Shown here in pieces: positions 1 to 7,983 of a DNA stretch of 64,000 bases. Numbering within the stretch: position 1 is the first letter of the stretch; each line of letters starts with the position of its first letter. The DNA comes from DATKUC01 sp964577375. GTDB taxonomy: Bacteria; Spirochaetota; Spirochaetia; DSM-27196; DATKUC01. The DNA is taken from NCBI GenBank assembly GCA_964577375.1, contig CAZNYW010000012.1, forward strand, positions 1-64,000. Reading direction: 5' to 3'. The notes beneath the pieces were generated by a model. The model saw nothing but the letters and a program-made list of their open reading frames with translations. It had not been told where the DNA came from and made no database searches. Both the position numbers and the translations under genes were made by a program.

Positions 1-38
1 ACCTCAGAGTGCCCAGTATACCCAGAGAGGAGAGCACG

Positions 39-425
39 GTGAGTATACTGGAACATGATGTGACGCTCGCTGGATCGAAGGGGTCTGCGAAGTGCCGCGC
101 GCTGTTCGATTCGGGCGCGAGCTACTCAATCATTCGGCGGGACATCGCGGAGCAAATTGCAGCACTCGTCCCGGTGGTGGATCCGGAAGAGTGGGTATTC
201 GAGACCGCCCGGCCGGGAGATCTGATTCAGGCGACCCACAAGGTCATTCTGGATCTCCGTTTCGCGGACAGCAAGGCAGTCTTTTCCGACCAGTTCGTCG
301 TTTTTGACGAGCTGGCCGAAGAGGTCATCATCGGGGCCGGCTCGATGCAGGTGTGGCACATCAGGCTCGACTTTGAAACGGAAGAGGTAATCTACCGCAA
401 GACCGCCATCAGGCTGCGGGTCTGA
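39..425 (+). CDS. Retropepsin-like aspartyl protease family protein
   Basis: A 128-residue protein with the pepsin/retropepsin signature Asp-Ser-Gly-Ala-Ser at residues 24-28, followed by a beta-rich stretch and a hydrophobic VIIGAG segment near residue 96, where this fold carries its second conserved glycine turn. Bacterial members are single-domain proteins that would have to dimerise to act as proteases; their substrates are mostly unknown. I chose GTG 39 because a purine-rich AGAGAGGAGA lies about 6 nt upstream; an in-frame GTG at 9 would add ten residues without a ribosome site. No signal peptide is visible, so it is probably cytoplasmic. It converges with the gene at 496. Confidence 0.6.
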   Translation: MSILEHDVTLAGSKGSAKCRALFDSGASYSIIRRDIAEQIAALVPVVDPEEWVFETARPGDLIQATHKVILDLRFADSKAVFSDQFVVFDELAEEVIIGAGSMQVWHIRLDFETEEVIYRKTAIRLRV

Positions 426-495
426 CCAGCGCGGGCGGGCGCGCCGCTCCGCGGCGGCTGCGGAGGCCCGACGCGGGACCGTGACCGCGACGGGG

Positions 496-1641
496 TCAGG
501 TTGCGTAGGCTGCATCGATCTCCGCAAGCCGGTCGGGAATCTCGATGCCCTGAGGACATTTTTCGAGGCACTCGTTGCAGCTGATGCAGGCGGCGGCGCG
601 GTTTTCCTCGGTGAAGAAATTGTTGTAGCGCCATTTTGCCGTCCCGTGCCTGTCGAAGGCGACCGCTTCGTTGTACAGCGCGAAGTTGCCGGGGATGTTC
701 ACGCCGGTCGGGCAGGGCATGCAGTAGTTGCACTCGGTGCAGGCGATCGGGCGCGCCTCATCGTACTTCTCCTTCACCTTCGGATAGATCGCGAGCTCTT
801 CGGCGGAAAGCGATCCGACGCGGCTTGAAGCGGCAAGCGCCACGTTTTCCTCGACCTGGCTAAAGTCCGACATTCCGCTCAGCACGATCCCGACCTCCGG
901 CTTGTTCCAGATCCAGTCGAGCGCCCAGGCCGCCTCAGTCCGCCTGCGCGGCGCCCTCTCCCATATTTCGCCGACCGCGGGCGGCGGATTGATCAGCGCG
1001 CCGCCGAGGAGCGGCTCCATAACGATGACACCGAGCCCCCGCGCGGCGGCGAGCTCGAGCCCTGCGGTGCCCGCCTGGAACTGCTCGTTCATGAAGTTGT
1101 ACTGAATCTGGCAGAATTCCCACTCATCCGATCCGTTGACGATTGTCTGGAAGACCGCGCCGGCGTCATGGAAGGAGAAGCCGAGGTAACGCACGCGGCC
1201 CCTTCGCTTCTGCTCGAGCGCCCAGTCGAGGATGCCGATGCGTCTGACCTTTGCCCACCGGTCCCGATCGAGAGCGTGCAGCAGGTAGAACTCGATGAGA
1301 TCGGTCTCCAGATTCTTTAGCTGTTCGTCGAAAATGCGGTCGCAGTCGGCGATCGATTCAGTCAACCAGACCGGCAGCTTGGTCGCAAGGTTCACCCGCT
1401 CCCGGTATCCGTCGCGCAGCGCCCGGCCGACGAACGGCTCACTCATCCTGTCGTGATAGGGATAGGCAGTATCGACGTAGTTCACGCCGTTGTCGATTGC
1501 GTAGCGAAGCATTCTTGTGGCGAGCGCTTCATCGATCTGGGCGGGCGTTCCGGCCGCAGGCGTTCCGAGCGTCGGCAGACGCATGCATCCAAAGCCGAGC
1601 GCCGAAACGTGCTCCTCCCGGCCGAGGGTTCGGTATTGCAT
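496..1641 (-). CDS. Aldo/keto reductase with C-terminal 4Fe-4S domain
   Basis: A 381-residue protein. Residues 1-290 form an aldo/keto reductase TIM barrel that begins with LGFGCMRLP and has the DTAYPYHD active-site strand near residues 56-63. The C-terminus carries two cysteine clusters: C301, C304, C307 and C310 before a proline, and C352, C355, C358 and C362 before a proline, in the style of bacterial ferredoxins. Members of this subfamily are predicted NAD(P)H oxidoreductases that pass electrons through two 4Fe-4S centres; the substrate cannot be read from the sequence. A GGAGG site sits 4 nt before the ATG. It appears to be a single-gene unit. Confidence 0.9.
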   Translation of the reverse strand: MQYRTLGREEHVSALGFGCMRLPTLGTPAAGTPAQIDEALATRMLRYAIDNGVNYVDTAYPYHDRMSEPFVGRALRDGYRERVNLATKLPVWLTESIADCDRIFDEQLKNLETDLIEFYLLHALDRDRWAKVRRIGILDWALEQKRRGRVRYLGFSFHDAGAVFQTIVNGSDEWEFCQIQYNFMNEQFQAGTAGLELAAARGLGVIVMEPLLGGALINPPPAVGEIWERAPRRRTEAAWALDWIWNKPEVGIVLSGMSDFSQVEENVALAASSRVGSLSAEELAIYPKVKEKYDEARPIACTECNYCMPCPTGVNIPGNFALYNEAVAFDRHGTAKWRYNNFFTEENRAAACISCNECLEKCPQGIEIPDRLAEIDAAYAT

Positions 1642-1781
1642 TGTTCCTCCGCAGATGTGGTGGTGGTTTCGACCTGATGATACGCTTTTCGACCGCCGGT
1701 TGCAACGCAGTCAGCTCCCCACATAGTCCTGCGAAGCAGGACTGACAGGGCTCCGTCGGGTCGAGGCTGCGGTGAGCCCGA

Positions 1782-2150
1782 CCTCTTTATCAATGCCATC
1801 AATTTGCCGTTGATGTATATCGTTTTTCTCCACGCTTTGCAGGATTGAACGATCCCGATCGCCTGCAGCTCCTACAGGTACCTGCCGGCTGTACGGCGTT
1901 CTGCAAAATCGATCGCCACCAGGTGCTCGATCTCGACTCAGGGCTGGACAAAGAGCAGCTCTACAGGTTCTTTCGAACAGGTGGTTTTCGTCAATTTCTG
2001 TCGTGCATATACAGTAGTATTATCCACGAGCTGAACAATGCGCCGGGTTGTATCGAGAGTAAGCTGCGCTGTTTGCTCTACCGCAGTGAGCATGAAGTCG
2101 ATCCGGGCATTCCAGTCACCATCGGTTCTCACTCGCTCATGTGCGTGGTA
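1782..2150 (-). pseudogene. Fic-family protein remnant (C-terminal part, two in-frame stops)
   Basis: Reading the minus strand in one frame from 2150 to 1782 gives RVRTDGDWNARIDFML, then KEPVELLFVQP, ERRTAGRYL, ELQAIGIV and KTIYINGKLMALIKR. From memory this follows the C-terminal helical segment and winged helix of Fic/DOC adenylyltransferases. The frame is broken by TGA at 1938-1940 and TAG at 1872-1874, and is closed by a TGA at 2151-2153. The catalytic Fic motif (HPFxxGNGR) would lie upstream, but the pyridoxamine-oxidase-like gene occupies that position. I see nothing else in the flanks 1642-1781 and 2154-2316. The identification is from pattern memory, not a search. Confidence 0.6.
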
Positions 2151-2316
2151 TCACGGTTTCTGCACATGACAGAGCGCTCATGTCGATGGTTTGCACGTGA
2201 GAGTTCATCCTGATTGCTCATAACATCGAGAGCGGGTTTTCGGCGTCTGTGCGCTTCCCGGACGCAAAACCGGAGAATCGTCACAACTGCGGTTCTCCCG
2301 GCGCGAGTGTCCGGAT

Positions 2317-2691
2317 CTACAGCCTTGTAGCTCCTGAATAGACCTCTTCCACCTTCAGGGCCGCCACTCCCTTTCCCGGAAACCTGTCCGGATTCCACCG
2401 CTTCATGTCCTCGAAGAGGCGCCCGGAGGTGTGATAATCGATCCCGCCCTTCACCTGGTAGGATTTGCGATCCTTCGTGAAGAAGAGAATCGACCCTCTG
2501 CTTCCCGATTCGATGTTGGCGAGCGTCTTTTCGAAGTAGTTGTCTGCGACGAGGATCGTTTCACCGTCGTAGATCGACATACTCGTTGCATAGACCGCGT
2601 TCGGATTGCCGTCCGGGCCTACGGTGATGAAGACCATCGGCCCTTCGCGGTTCTCCCAGGCTGCGGTCACCTCTTCCGGTAGTGCTGCCAC
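2317..2691 (-). CDS. Pyridoxamine 5'-phosphate oxidase-family FMN-binding protein
   Basis: A 124-residue single-domain protein of the split-barrel flavin family. The N-terminal strand GPMVFITVGPDGNPNAVYAT and the following VADNYFEKTLANIE match the FMN-binding part of pyridoxamine 5'-phosphate oxidase-like proteins. Small members of this type bind FMN or F420 as homodimers, and few have known substrates. The start is GTG at 2691 with a strong GAGGAGG site about 7 nt upstream. It is transcribed away from the toxin-antitoxin pair at 2837. Confidence 0.8.
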   Translation of the reverse strand: MAALPEEVTAAWENREGPMVFITVGPDGNPNAVYATSMSIYDGETILVADNYFEKTLANIESGSRGSILFFTKDRKSYQVKGGIDYHTSGRLFEDMKRWNPDRFPGKGVAALKVEEVYSGATRL

Positions 2692-2836
2692 AGGTTTCCT
2701 CCTCGAGATCGTTCATAGTGAATCATCGTGTGAATATGAATGAGATGATAGCCGAAAACCGGGCGGGCCGCAACTTGACAGGCTGCGTGACTGCCGCCGG
2801 CGTTTCAGGTATTATTGAGTTCCGGGGGGTTGAGGC

Positions 2837-3256
2837 ATGGACGAAGGCCGGCAAGACGCGAAGGCAATTATCGAACGACTCACCACGGAGCTCGAGAGGC
2901 AATCCTCAATCGTACTCGCTGTAGTCTATGGTTCGACCGCTCGCGGCAGGCTGAATGTGCGGAGTGACGTCGATCTCGCGGTCGCCGGAAGGGATGTCCT
3001 TGAATACCGGTTTCTCGTCGATCTATCCACGAAACTTGGCCTGGCATGCGGGAGAGAGGTTCAGCTTCGCGATCTCCGGCGGCTCGAAGGGCTTATCCTG
3101 CATCGCGTGCTAACCACAGGACGTGCCATCAAGAAGCTGGACACCACCCTTTACGCGAAGCTCGCCATAAAGGCTCTCGATTTCGAGGCCGATCTGCTTC
3201 CCGCGGTGGAGCGAATCCAGGAAGCTCAGGTGCGGCGATTCGTGGAGGGTCGATGA
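2837..3256 (+). CDS. mntA: MntA-type nucleotidyltransferase antitoxin
   Basis: A 139-residue minimal nucleotidyltransferase. The signature is G32-S33 followed by S43-D44-V45-D46, the GS-x10-DxD motif of the MNT fold that coordinates Mg-ATP. In characterised MntA/HepT modules this protein AMPylates and so neutralises the partner HEPN ribonuclease. Its stop codon overlaps the ATG of the next gene (ATGA at 3253-3256), which indicates translational coupling. The assignment to the MNT/HEPN toxin-antitoxin class is from motif and order; activity is inferred. Confidence 0.88.
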   Translation: MDEGRQDAKAIIERLTTELERQSSIVLAVVYGSTARGRLNVRSDVDLAVAGRDVLEYRFLVDLSTKLGLACGREVQLRDLRRLEGLILHRVLTTGRAIKKLDTTLYAKLAIKALDFEADLLPAVERIQEAQVRRFVEGR

Positions 3257-3672
3257 TCGACCGGCAAGTTATCAGCGCCCGGCTGCTTTCCCTGTCTCGA
3301 TGCGTCGAGCGGGTAGAAAAGCGTCGTCCTGGGCAACTCTCAGAACTTCTTTCTGACTTCGATACTCAGGACATACTTTCGGTCAATCTGCAGCGGGCGG
3401 TACAGCTCTGCGTCGATGTCGGCAGTTACCTCCTGACGGAGCTCTGCGAGTCCGTTCCCTCCACGATGGCGGAGGTGTTCACCAGCCTCGCCGGCCACCA
3501 GGTGATCTCGCCGAGCCTCGCACAGGATCTGGGGCGTGCCGTTGGGTTTCGCAATGTGTCGGTTCATGAATATGACGATATCGACTGGAATATAGTGTTT
3601 GACATCTCCCATAATCATCTCGACGAATTTCGGGATTTCGCTGCGGCGGTCGACGCCTTCATGGAGCGGTAA
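3253..3672 (+). CDS. hepT: HepT-type HEPN toxin
   Basis: A 139-residue all-helical protein ending in the HEPN nuclease motif: R100, four residues, H105, then Y107 (RNVSVHEY), the Rx4HxY active site of HepT RNases. In studied systems the tyrosine is the residue modified by the MNT antitoxin. The ATG at 3253 overlaps the mntA stop. A copy of the dispersed palindrome begins 18 nt after the stop codon. All motif residues are present, so the module looks intact. Confidence 0.88.
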   Translation: MIDRQVISARLLSLSRCVERVEKRRPGQLSELLSDFDTQDILSVNLQRAVQLCVDVGSYLLTELCESVPSTMAEVFTSLAGHQVISPSLAQDLGRAVGFRNVSVHEYDDIDWNIVFDISHNHLDEFRDFAAAVDAFMER

Positions 3673-3690
3673 CCGCCACCTTGCGGCCCC

Positions 3691-3712
3691 GGTATCACGA
3701 ACCTTGTTGATG
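3691..3712 (+). repeat. Dispersed palindrome, single copy after hepT
   Basis: A 22-bp copy of the family whose full form has arms GGTATCAA and TTGATACC around a GAAGCCTG-like centre. This copy starts GGTATCAC and ends CTTGTTGATG, with four differences from the consensus. It follows hepT in the same orientation, relative to the gene, as the other 3'-end copies. Confidence 0.75.
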
Positions 3713-3735
3713 AACCCCCTCCTGATCGTTACACT
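3707..3735 (+). promoter_or_regulatory. Predicted sigma70-type promoter overlapping the palindrome
   Basis: TTGATG (3707-3712), a 17-nt spacer, then TACACT (3730-3735), ahead of the epimerase gene at 3768. The -35 hexamer is the right arm of the dispersed palindrome. This is a sequence match only. Confidence 0.5.
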
Positions 3736-3767
3736 GTAACGACTTCCAGTCAAAGGACGACATTCGA

Positions 3768-4724
3768 ATGAAATGCTTTGTTACAGGCGGCGCCGGGTTC
3801 ATCGGCAGCTCGATGATCGACAGACTTCTGGCCGACGGGCACGAAGTGACCTGCTACGACAACTTCAGCTCCGGGCAGGAGCGGTTCCTCGAAAACGCGC
3901 AGAAGAACGGCCGGTTCACGCTGGTGCGTGGCGACCTTCTCGATGAAGACGAAGTCAAACGGTCGATGGCCGGCCACGACATGGTCTTTCACTTCGCGGC
4001 AAATGCGGACGTGCGGCACGGCTCAGAGCATCCGCGCCGCGACCTCGAGCAGAACACTATAGCGACATACAATGTGCTTGCGGCGATGCTCGCGCACGGG
4101 ATCAAAAGGATAGCCTTTTCATCCACCGGATCGATCTACGGCGAGGCGAAGGTGATCCCGACGCCGGAGGATGCGCCTTTTCCGGTGCAGACCTCGCTCT
4201 ACGGCGCCTCGAAGCTCGCAGGGGAGGGGCTCATCAGCGCCTTCTGCGAGGCGTACGACATGAAGGCGTGGATCTTCCGCTTCGTCTCCATCCTCGGTGA
4301 GCGGTACACGCATGGCCACGTCTTCGACTTCTGCAAACAGCTTTTCGCCGAGCCGACACGGCTCAAGGTTCTCGGCGACGGGACGCAGCGCAAGTCGTAT
4401 CTCTATATCCAGGATTGCATCGATGCGATTCTCTTCGCGCTCGACCACGCGACCGACCGGGTGAACATCTTCAACCTGGGAACCGACGAGTATGTCCGGG
4501 TGAACGATTCCATCGGCGTGATCGGCGAAGCGCTCGGCGTGAGCCCGAAGCTCGAGTACTCGGGCGGAGACCGCGGCTGGATCGGCGATAATCCGTTCAT
4601 CTGGCTCGACACGGCAAAGATCCGGGCGCTCGGCTGGAAGCCGAAGCTCACCATCCGTGAGGCGATCGTCAAAACCGTCGAGTACATCGACGGAAACCGC
4701 TGGATCTTCGATGCCCGGGACTAG
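3768..4724 (+). CDS. NAD-dependent sugar epimerase/dehydratase (extended SDR)
   Basis: A 318-residue extended short-chain dehydrogenase. The Rossmann motif TGGAGFIG is at residues 6-13, the conserved HFAANADV at 75-82, and the catalytic Tyr145-x3-Lys149 (YGASK) with SST at 118-120. It resembles UDP-glucose 4-epimerase and related NDP-sugar epimerases or dehydratases, so it converts a nucleotide sugar at C4 or a neighbouring carbon; the substrate is not readable. The next gene, a glycosyltransferase, starts 9 nt downstream, so the two are probably co-transcribed for glycan or glycolipid synthesis. Confidence 0.85.
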   Translation: MKCFVTGGAGFIGSSMIDRLLADGHEVTCYDNFSSGQERFLENAQKNGRFTLVRGDLLDEDEVKRSMAGHDMVFHFAANADVRHGSEHPRRDLEQNTIATYNVLAAMLAHGIKRIAFSSTGSIYGEAKVIPTPEDAPFPVQTSLYGASKLAGEGLISAFCEAYDMKAWIFRFVSILGERYTHGHVFDFCKQLFAEPTRLKVLGDGTQRKSYLYIQDCIDAILFALDHATDRVNIFNLGTDEYVRVNDSIGVIGEALGVSPKLEYSGGDRGWIGDNPFIWLDTAKIRALGWKPKLTIREAIVKTVEYIDGNRWIFDARD

Positions 4725-4733
4725 GGTTGCCGC

Positions 4734-5876
4734 ATGAAGAAGGTCCTCATCCCCTATTTCAACATCGGGCTCGGTCACTTCGCCTTTGCCAGGTCGATCA
4801 AGCGCGCCTTTGAATCGCTCCCCGAACCGTGGGAGGTCCGCCTGATGGACCTGGGAGAGGAGATGCCCGGCGACCTGCTCTCGAAAATGTACGTCGAAAA
4901 CTGGAAGACGATTCTCGCCGCGCCCCGGGCGGTGAAATCGTTCCTGTTCGGCATCAACAAAATCGCACCCTGGACGGTGAGCCTCGGAATCGCGCGCGGC
5001 AACAGAAAGAGCCGGAAGGACGCGGCGGTGCTTCTGCGCGAATCCGGTGCCGACGTCGTGGTTGCCTGCCACTGGGGGGCCGCGCACGTGTTCAACGCGG
5101 CCCGAAAGGACGCCGGGCTCGATCTGCCGCTCTACTACGTCTACGGCGAGGTGGCGGGTATCGTCCCGCAGATCCGCTCCGGTGCGGATACCTACTTCTA
5201 CATGACAGAAGAGGCCCGCGAGGCGCTCCTTGGTATCGGGGTGCGCGGCGGGCAGCTTGTCGAGATCGGATTCGTCCTTCAGCCCGGCCTCGAGCAGGAG
5301 CTGCCCGACGCGGCCACCTCGCGAAAGGAGCTCGGCCTTGCGGCCGACCGCTTCACGGTGCTCGTTGCCTTCGGCGGCGAGGGGATCGGCAACGCCTATC
5401 CCTTTCTCGACTTCTACTACGCTCACGGCGGTTCGAACGGCGCGCAGGTACTCGTCCTCACCGGCAAGAACAAGCGCTTCTACGACGAGCTCTCCCGCCG
5501 CTATCCCCAGGCTTCGGGCCGCCCCCGCATCGTTCCCGCCGGCTACATTCCCGACATCCGTACCGCCTACGCTGCGGCAAGCGTCCTGGCCGGCAAGTGC
5601 GGTGCGAGCTTCGCAATGGAGGCGGTTCGCTACCGACGGCCGCTGTTCGTCATCGGGCTCGGTGCACCGAATGAGGCGCATAACAGGGACTACATCGTAA
5701 ACCACGGATACGGTTTCTACGTGCCGAAGCCGGCCGAATTCGCCCGCCGGATAGACCGGTTTGTCTCGGATGAAGGCGCGTACCTGTCGGCTCTCAAGGC
5801 GTTCACCTCGACGCCCCCGCACGGCGGCGCAGAGGATATCGCACGCTACGTGGCCGGGCGGAATGGCGCGCAGTAA
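4734..5876 (+). CDS. MurG/MGDG-synthase-like glycosyltransferase (GT-B fold)
   Basis: A 380-residue protein. The N-terminal IPYFNIGLGHFAFARSI loop resembles the GxGH acceptor-binding region of MurG and monogalactosyldiacylglycerol synthases, and the C-terminal half has AGYIPDIRTAYAAASVLAGKCGASFAMEAV, a typical donor-binding segment of GT28-type enzymes. It probably moves a sugar from an NDP donor to a lipid or glycan acceptor on the cytoplasmic face. No transmembrane segment is evident. It lies directly after the epimerase and before the heptose genes, which fits an envelope-glycan role. Confidence 0.7.
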   Translation: MKKVLIPYFNIGLGHFAFARSIKRAFESLPEPWEVRLMDLGEEMPGDLLSKMYVENWKTILAAPRAVKSFLFGINKIAPWTVSLGIARGNRKSRKDAAVLLRESGADVVVACHWGAAHVFNAARKDAGLDLPLYYVYGEVAGIVPQIRSGADTYFYMTEEAREALLGIGVRGGQLVEIGFVLQPGLEQELPDAATSRKELGLAADRFTVLVAFGGEGIGNAYPFLDFYYAHGGSNGAQVLVLTGKNKRFYDELSRRYPQASGRPRIVPAGYIPDIRTAYAAASVLAGKCGASFAMEAVRYRRPLFVIGLGAPNEAHNRDYIVNHGYGFYVPKPAEFARRIDRFVSDEGAYLSALKAFTSTPPHGGAEDIARYVAGRNGAQ

Positions 5877-6028
5877 CGCGATACAAGCTTGCGGCAACGA
5901 CGTGTCACCGCTGTAAACGCAATCGCACTAAGCTGACTAAAACACCAAAGTTTAACTTGCATCTTCACGGAAAAATCATGAGTAGCACGATATCATTCAG
6001 GTATCTACAAACTGTGGAGGTGCTTCAA

Positions 6029-6478
6029 ATGAAGTACAAACTTGTTGTTGGCGCAGCGGTCATGATTCTTTCAGCAGCATTTGCGTTCGCCTCTGGACAG
6101 CAGGAGCACTCGGTTCATATCCCGGGAACGGTGGTATCTTTCACCGGCGGTACCGGCGGGACGACCACCATCGTACTCTCTTCCAACGGGAAGACCTATT
6201 CAGTGTCGATTCCTGATTCGCTGGCGGCCAGGCTCAATCTCCAGGTCGGCAAGCAGATCACGCTCAACGGCCTCGCGCGCGATGACGGGAAGAAGGAAAG
6301 TGATGGCTCTGATCTGAAGGTTGCCTCGGTCGAGGAAGACGGCGTGAACCATGTGGTCGCCTTTCAATCCGGACGTGAGAGTCACAGGTCGAGCTCAACG
6401 GACCACGAGTCGAGCGCCGGAAGTTCGCATGAGGTCGCTTCGCATGACGGATCTTCCGGGAGCGGAACCGACGACTAG
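6029..6478 (+). CDS. Small secreted protein with OB-like core and Ser/His-rich tail
   Basis: A 149-residue protein that I do not recognise as a named family. Residues 1-20 are a Sec signal peptide ending AFAFASG before QQE, the spirochaete-style processing site. The middle (residues 25-95) has alternating strands, such as GTVVSFTGGTGGTTTIVLSS, suggesting a small beta-barrel. The last 40 residues are dense in Ser, His, Asp and Glu, and could bind metal or be disordered. ATG 6029 is chosen because GGAGGTG lies 8 nt upstream and the signal peptide starts there; an in-frame upstream start at 5957 lacks both. A terminator follows. Confidence 0.7.
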   Translation: MKYKLVVGAAVMILSAAFAFASGQQEHSVHIPGTVVSFTGGTGGTTTIVLSSNGKTYSVSIPDSLAARLNLQVGKQITLNGLARDDGKKESDGSDLKVASVEEDGVNHVVAFQSGRESHRSSSTDHESSAGSSHEVASHDGSSGSGTDD

Positions 6479-6505
6479 AGCTCAACGCGGAACCAGAAAT
6501 AGGAT

Positions 6506-6538
6506 GGCGGCGCCCGTCGGGGTGACCGCCTTTTTTTT
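6506..6538 (+). terminator. Rho-independent terminator
   Basis: Stem GGCGG (6506-6510) pairs with CCGCC (6526-6530) and is followed at once by eight T residues. It ends the transcript of the secreted-protein gene 27 nt after its stop and isolates it from the heptose operon. Confidence 0.8.
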
Positions 6539-6595
6539 CTCTTTGCCGCGCGGGACCACGTAAAGTGGAGAATTTATGCTCACGCCCGCATCCCG

Positions 6596-6635
6596 TTGAG
6601 GCGCAGGGGCTTCTGTAGTATGATGCGGGCATACT
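6596..6635 (+). promoter_or_regulatory. Predicted promoter and operator of the heptose operon
   Basis: TTGAGG (6596-6601), a 17-nt spacer, then TATGAT (6619-6624), 50 nt before the first operon gene. An inverted repeat AGTATG (6617-6622) and CATACT (6630-6635) overlaps the -10 box and the likely start site, so it could be a repressor site. No regulator gene lies nearby. Confidence 0.5.
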
Positions 6636-6673
6636 GTAGCCGAGCAGGCATTCGTTGAAGTGCGGGGAATTTC

Positions 6674-7381
6674 TTGGAAACATCCATACTGGTCCTCTGC
6701 GGAGGGCTCGCAACCAGGCTCCGGCCGATCACCGAAAAAATTCCTAAATCACTCGTGGACGTAAACGGGCGGCCCTTCATCGAATACCAGCTCGAGCGGC
6801 TCGCAAACCGCGGGATAGGTGACGTAGTTCTGAGCGTTGGTCACCTGGGCGAGATGATCGAGGAGGTGATAGGCGACGGCGGCCGTTTCGGGCTTTCGGT
6901 GCGCTATTCCTACGACGGTCCGAAGCTTCTCGGGACCGGGGGCGCAATCAAGAAGGCCGGGACGATGCTCACAAGCCCCTTCTTCGTCCAGTACGGCGAT
7001 TCGTTTCTCGATGTCGACTACGCGGCGGTGGGTAAGCGTTTCGCACAGAGCGGCAAGCTCGGCCTGATGACGGTGTTCCGGAACGACGGGCAGTGGGATT
7101 CGAGCAACGTCATCTTCAGGGACGGACGACTCGTTTCCTACAACAAGCGCAGTCCCGTGCCTGAAATGAATTACATCGACTACGGTCTTTCGCTTCTCGA
7201 CGGGTCGGTCCTCGGCCGCATCCCTGTGGACGAGTTTTACGATCTTTCGGTGGTGCTCGAGGAGCTTTCCGCGGAAAACCAGCTCGAGGGGTTCGAGGTT
7301 TCCAACAGGTTCTACGAAATTGGTACCGTCGCCGGGCTCACCGAAACCCGGGAGTACCTTCAACAACAGAGGAGTGTGTAG
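6674..7381 (+). CDS. hddC: Heptose 1-phosphate guanylyltransferase-like nucleotidyltransferase
   Basis: A 235-residue sugar-nucleotide transferase. The N-terminal LCGGLATRLRPITEKIPKSL is the pyrophosphorylase signature that binds the NTP, GDSFLDVD near residue 112 supplies the metal-binding Asp, and GTGGAIKKA precedes it. Placed in one operon with GmhA, GmhB and an HddA-like kinase, it best fits HddC, which makes GDP-D-glycero-alpha-D-manno-heptose from heptose 1-phosphate and GTP. The start is a TTG at 6674 with only a weak purine-rich site. A hexose-1-phosphate nucleotidyltransferase is the alternative. Confidence 0.75.
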   Translation: METSILVLCGGLATRLRPITEKIPKSLVDVNGRPFIEYQLERLANRGIGDVVLSVGHLGEMIEEVIGDGGRFGLSVRYSYDGPKLLGTGGAIKKAGTMLTSPFFVQYGDSFLDVDYAAVGKRFAQSGKLGLMTVFRNDGQWDSSNVIFRDGRLVSYNKRSPVPEMNYIDYGLSLLDGSVLGRIPVDEFYDLSVVLEELSAENQLEGFEVSNRFYEIGTVAGLTETREYLQQQRSV

Positions 7382-7383
7382 TT

Positions 7384-7983
7384 ATGGAGAGCTACTCGGC
7401 ACAACATCTTCGTGAGGCGGGCGAGATCATCAAAATGATCGACCCGGCGGTTGTGGAAAAGATGGTGGAGGAGCTCGTGGCGCTGCGAGAGCGCGGAGGC
7501 CGCCTGTTTTTCCTCGGCGTCGGGGGAAGCGCGGCGAATGCGTCGCACGCGGTGAACGATTTCCGCAAGCTCGCGCACATCGAGGCCTATTCTCCCACCG
7601 ACAACGTTTCCGAGCTCACCGCCCGCACGAACGACGAGGGCTGGGAATCGGTTTTCGTCGAATGGCTCAAGGGCAGCCGGCTCACGAAGGACGATATGAT
7701 CTTCGTCTTTTCGGTCGGAGGCGGCAACCTCGAGAAGAACGTCAGCCCGAACATCGTCCGTGCGCTGCAGTACGCGCAGGAGGTCGGGTCGAAGGTCGTC
7801 GGCATCGTCGGCCGCGACGGCGGGTACACCGCGCAGGTTGCGAATGTCGCGGTGGTGATACCGACGGTGAACGCCAAGAACGTGACGCCGCACTCCGAGG
7901 CGTTCCAGGCGGTGGTGTGGCACCTGGTGGTCTCGCATCCTTCGCTCCAGGCGCAAGCGACCAAATGGGAATCGGTGAAATAG
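7384..7983 (+). CDS. gmhA: Phosphoheptose isomerase-like SIS protein
   Basis: A 199-residue SIS-domain protein. FFLGVGGSAANASHAVNDFRKL (residues 40-61) matches the GmhA phosphosugar-binding loop, and FVFSVGGGNLEKN the second loop. GmhA isomerises sedoheptulose 7-phosphate to D-glycero-D-manno-heptose 7-phosphate, the first committed step. It starts 2 nt after hddC with a GGAG-like site inside the end of hddC. The transaldolase two genes downstream could supply sedoheptulose 7-phosphate. Confidence 0.8.
   Translation: MESYSAQHLREAGEIIKMIDPAVVEKMVEELVALRERGGRLFFLGVGGSAANASHAVNDFRKLAHIEAYSPTDNVSELTARTNDEGWESVFVEWLKGSRLTKDDMIFVFSVGGGNLEKNVSPNIVRALQYAQEVGSKVVGIVGRDGGYTAQVANVAVVIPTVNAKNVTPHSEAFQAVVWHLVVSHPSLQAQATKWESVK

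Noticed and set aside
1845..2213. A 122-codon plus-strand open frame in the first intergenic region
   Set aside because: The opposite strand in the same place reads as a decayed Fic-family gene; the plus-strand text resembles nothing.
4119..5897. A 592-codon open frame on the minus strand opposite the epimerase and glycosyltransferase genes
   Set aside because: It is antisense to two well-supported genes, has no ribosome site or recognisable domain, and such frames are common in GC-rich coding DNA.
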